NCBI RefSeq assembly: GCF_946848805.1
Contig: NZ_CAMPFU010000012.1
Span: forward strand, 1 to 5,610
Direction of reading: 5' to 3'
Length of the DNA stretch: 5,610 bases
From: Deinococcus sp. Marseille-Q6407
Lineage (GTDB): Bacteria; Deinococcota; Deinococci; Deinococcales; Deinococcaceae
Both the position numbers and the translations under genes were made by a program. Below are positions 3,905 to 5,610 of the stretch, piece after piece; positions within the stretch are counted from its first letter, which is position 1, and each line of letters starts with the position of its first letter. Under the pieces are notes generated by a model. The model had not been told where the DNA came from, made no database searches, and saw nothing but the letters and a program-made list of their open reading frames with translations.

Positions 3905-4019
3905 TAGAGCAATTTGCACTCTCCGGTTAGAGCAATTTGCACTCTCCGGTTAGAGCAATTTGCACTCTCCGGTTAGAGTAAATTACGCTGACCGGAAAGA
4001 GTAAATCGCTCTGTGAAGT
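3905..4019. repeat. oriV: Iteron array (putative oriV), second copy
   Basis: Same three perfect and two degenerate 23-bp units, starting at 3905, 3928, 3951, 3974 and 3997. Confidence 0.85.
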
Positions 4020-4396
4020 CAGGTAGCTTGAATATCCGTTTGGCTGGATTACACCCAATCGGAATAATGCCCGTGAAGCCCCTTGCAGCTCTCTATGCGG
4101 GTATTTCCTAGGGTCAACTTTCCTAGCCTTTTCCTAGCCTTTTGGTGGATACTGGACAGCCACAGGGTAAACTCTCGGCAGAGAGAACAGAGCAGTTATA
4201 AGTACTCTCTTCCCTAATCAGTCTTAGGGCAGAGAGATTTAGAGCCTGTAATGGATGAATTACATAACATCCCAGTGAGTACCCTGCGAAAGTGTGTATA
4301 GTCACAGAGCAATAAAAAAAACCGGATGCGCACAAAAAACGCACACCCAGCCTGAACGCCTGTATCGTAGCGCATCTGGGGAAAGTGCGCTAGACC

Positions 4397-5419
4397 GTGA
4401 ATACAATTATTTCCCCTAAACTTACCGCCGCCATTAACGCCGCTCGTTCTGCTGTCCTAAGCAGTGCCCTAGACGGCTCTGTAAGCCACACAGAGACCCC
4501 AGCAGACCTGCCCCTAGACTCTCTGCCCCTAGAGACACAGCAGGTTATTTCTCAAGTTTGCCAGCAGGCACAGCAGCCCCAGCAGCCCCAGACCGTGACC
4601 ATAGACCGGCTGTCTCGATATGCCACAGCAGATGCCATAGCTGCCCTATCAAGACTCTCTAAGGGGGCTAGAAAGCTCTGGGAACTCTTGCACGGTGTAG
4701 CAGTCCGGGTGGCCGCTCAAAAGGCGTACAGCCCTGCTGTCTCCCAAGTGACTTTCTCTCTGCCACAGTCCCTAATCGCAGCCGCCCTGGGATACACAGA
4801 CCGCCATATCAGGAACTTACAGACAGAACTCCATACAGCAGGTCTAGTGGACTCTGGAGCGCTGGCAGCGAAAGTATCAGGGCAGAATCTCTGGGCAAGC
4901 ACTCTCTGGGCTGTCAAAACCAGCACAGCAGCCACACAGCCCAAAATCCGGCCTGAAGACTGGGGACATGAGTGGCGGAACCTAGAACTCGATTACAAGC
5001 GGAAAAACACAGCTCTTGGATTTATTTCCGGTCTAGATAAAGACCTAAAGGGCAGACTAGGGGCAGACCTGCTGGCGGCTATCTCCGTTACTGGCCTGTT
5101 CAAACTACATAACTCCGTTACTTATAGAGCGGAAATAAAGCTAGGCAGCGTTCAGGACGCCATTTACAGTCTCTCGATGCTGGCAGACCCTGAGACCCCA
5201 GCAGAGCGCCGGAACCTGATTCAACAATTGGCAGGATGGGTCTCTGAAAGTTTGCACGATACGCATTCGTTTAGGTGGTGGTGTGGGCAGCTCTGGCAGC
5301 TCAGAACCTGGGCAGACATAGGGGAGATGCAAGCGAAACTGTCTCGACTGCTGGCAGACCTGGCAGAGACGGCCACAGTCAGGAACCCAGCAGCCCTGCT
5401 TAATTCCAGAATGGTCTAG
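4397..5419 (+). CDS. rep: Plasmid replication initiator Rep, second copy (340 aa)
   Basis: The encoded protein is identical to that of 1193-2215, with the same GTG start, the same in-frame TAG 6 nt upstream (4391-4393) and the same start hairpin. The winged helix-turn-helix is again at residues about 120-151. It is most likely the same gene met a second time around the circle and not a paralogue. If the molecule were a real dimer it would carry two rep genes and two origins, as any plasmid dimer does. Confidence 0.8.
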   Translation: MNTIISPKLTAAINAARSAVLSSALDGSVSHTETPADLPLDSLPLETQQVISQVCQQAQQPQQPQTVTIDRLSRYATADAIAALSRLSKGARKLWELLHGVAVRVAAQKAYSPAVSQVTFSLPQSLIAAALGYTDRHIRNLQTELHTAGLVDSGALAAKVSGQNLWASTLWAVKTSTAATQPKIRPEDWGHEWRNLELDYKRKNTALGFISGLDKDLKGRLGADLLAAISVTGLFKLHNSVTYRAEIKLGSVQDAIYSLSMLADPETPAERRNLIQQLAGWVSESLHDTHSFRWWCGQLWQLRTWADIGEMQAKLSRLLADLAETATVRNPAALLNSRMV

Positions 5420-5484
5420 AAATTCAAGCAGCTCTGCCCCCTGAAATTCCCAGCTCTTTCCGGGTTAGCTGTCGCATGTCTTGA

Positions 5485-5610
5485 TTATTGATAGCGGCGT
5501 AAGTTGGCGTCCATAAGCTGACGGGGCAGGTGAATATAGCGGACCCGCTGCCAGGCGGTGACAAGCCTCTTTTTCAGCGCTCTGATGGAGTGGGCACAAA
5601 AGTTCCCCAA
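5485..5610 (-). CDS. IS630-family transposase, C-terminal fragment cut by window edge
   Basis: Last 41 residues and stop of the transposase, ending DANLRRYQ, downstream of the catalytic E. As in the complete copy, the TAA stop (5487-5485) consists of the target TA plus one backbone base. Confidence 0.85.
   Translation of the reverse strand: MGNFCAHSIRALKKRLVTAWQRVRYIHLPRQLMDANLRRYQ
5488..5610 (-). mobile_element. IS630-family element, transposase-end side only (window-truncated)
   Basis: Same as 2284-2406. It has the left terminal repeat (5488-5509) and flanking TA (5486-5487). It is cut by the window edge; the sequence at position 1 is not its direct continuation, as 798 bp of the unit lie between. 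Confidence 0.9.

Larger units (their letters stand above)
3328..4396. other. Second copy of the non-coding replication/control region
   Basis: Repeat of 124-1192. Key positions are: purine tract 3450-3531, 12-bp repeat 3870-3893, iterons 3905-4019, promoter candidate 4040-4068, leader hairpins 4172-4185 and 4205-4236, operator-like dyad 4247-4264, start hairpin 4368-4392. No gene is seen in it. Confidence 0.75.
3205..5610. repeat. Second, incomplete copy of the 3,204-bp unit
   Basis: This stretch matches 1-2406, with no difference found in the parts I compared (boundaries, purine tract, iterons, both rep translations). It stops inside the next copy of the IS. Lack of divergence fits duplicated reading of one circle better than an old duplication. 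The transposase frameshift site at 2813-2820 lies outside the doubled part, so that base count is seen only once. Confidence 0.95.

Noticed and set aside
1..5610. tRNA, rRNA, mobilization (oriT/relaxase), partition, toxin-antitoxin or resistance genes
   Set aside because: None is seen on either strand. All gene-sized coding potential is taken by rep and the transposase.

Overview
The window is 1.75 head-to-tail copies of one 3,204-bp unit. Positions 3205-5610 repeat 1-2406, with matching sequence wherever I compared them and identical translations of both rep copies. The simplest reading is a small circular plasmid that was sequenced or assembled past its own circumference. A real plasmid multimer is the alternative. 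Everything below is one replicon seen nearly twice.

The host is a bacterium. I lean towards Deinococcus or a relative from the overall look of the two proteins and the minimal replicon, but this is an impression and not a demonstrated match.

Layout of one unit, using the copy at 124-3327: (a) 124-1192 is a non-coding replication and control region. It holds an 82-nt uninterrupted purine tract with a G-quadruplex pattern, several inverted repeats, a tandem array of five 23-bp iterons (three perfect, two degenerate), a candidate rep promoter just after them, and a roughly 320-nt rep leader with several hairpins. (b) 1193-2215 encodes a 340-aa winged-helix protein, almost certainly the replication initiator. 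It starts at GTG right after a hairpin that carries the Shine-Dalgarno-like sequence in its loop. (c) 2284-3327 is a complete 1,044-bp IS630-family insertion sequence. It has 22-bp imperfect terminal inverted repeats, a flanking TA duplication, and one minus-strand DDE transposase split by a +1 frameshift at a run of eight A. The second copy of the unit ends inside the IS.

The genes work together simply: Rep should bind the iterons upstream of its own gene and start replication there. The IS is a passenger sitting 68 bp past the rep stop codon, facing it. Without the IS and one TA the backbone is about 2,158 bp, with no mobilization, partition, toxin-antitoxin or resistance gene.

Points most worth a second look are: total absence of GATC and CGCG from the backbone although the IS has six and three of them; an excess of CTAG; the transposase stop codon supplied by the duplicated target TA; three strong perfect inverted repeats inside the transposase gene; the rep leader and start-site hairpins; and the pure purine tract.
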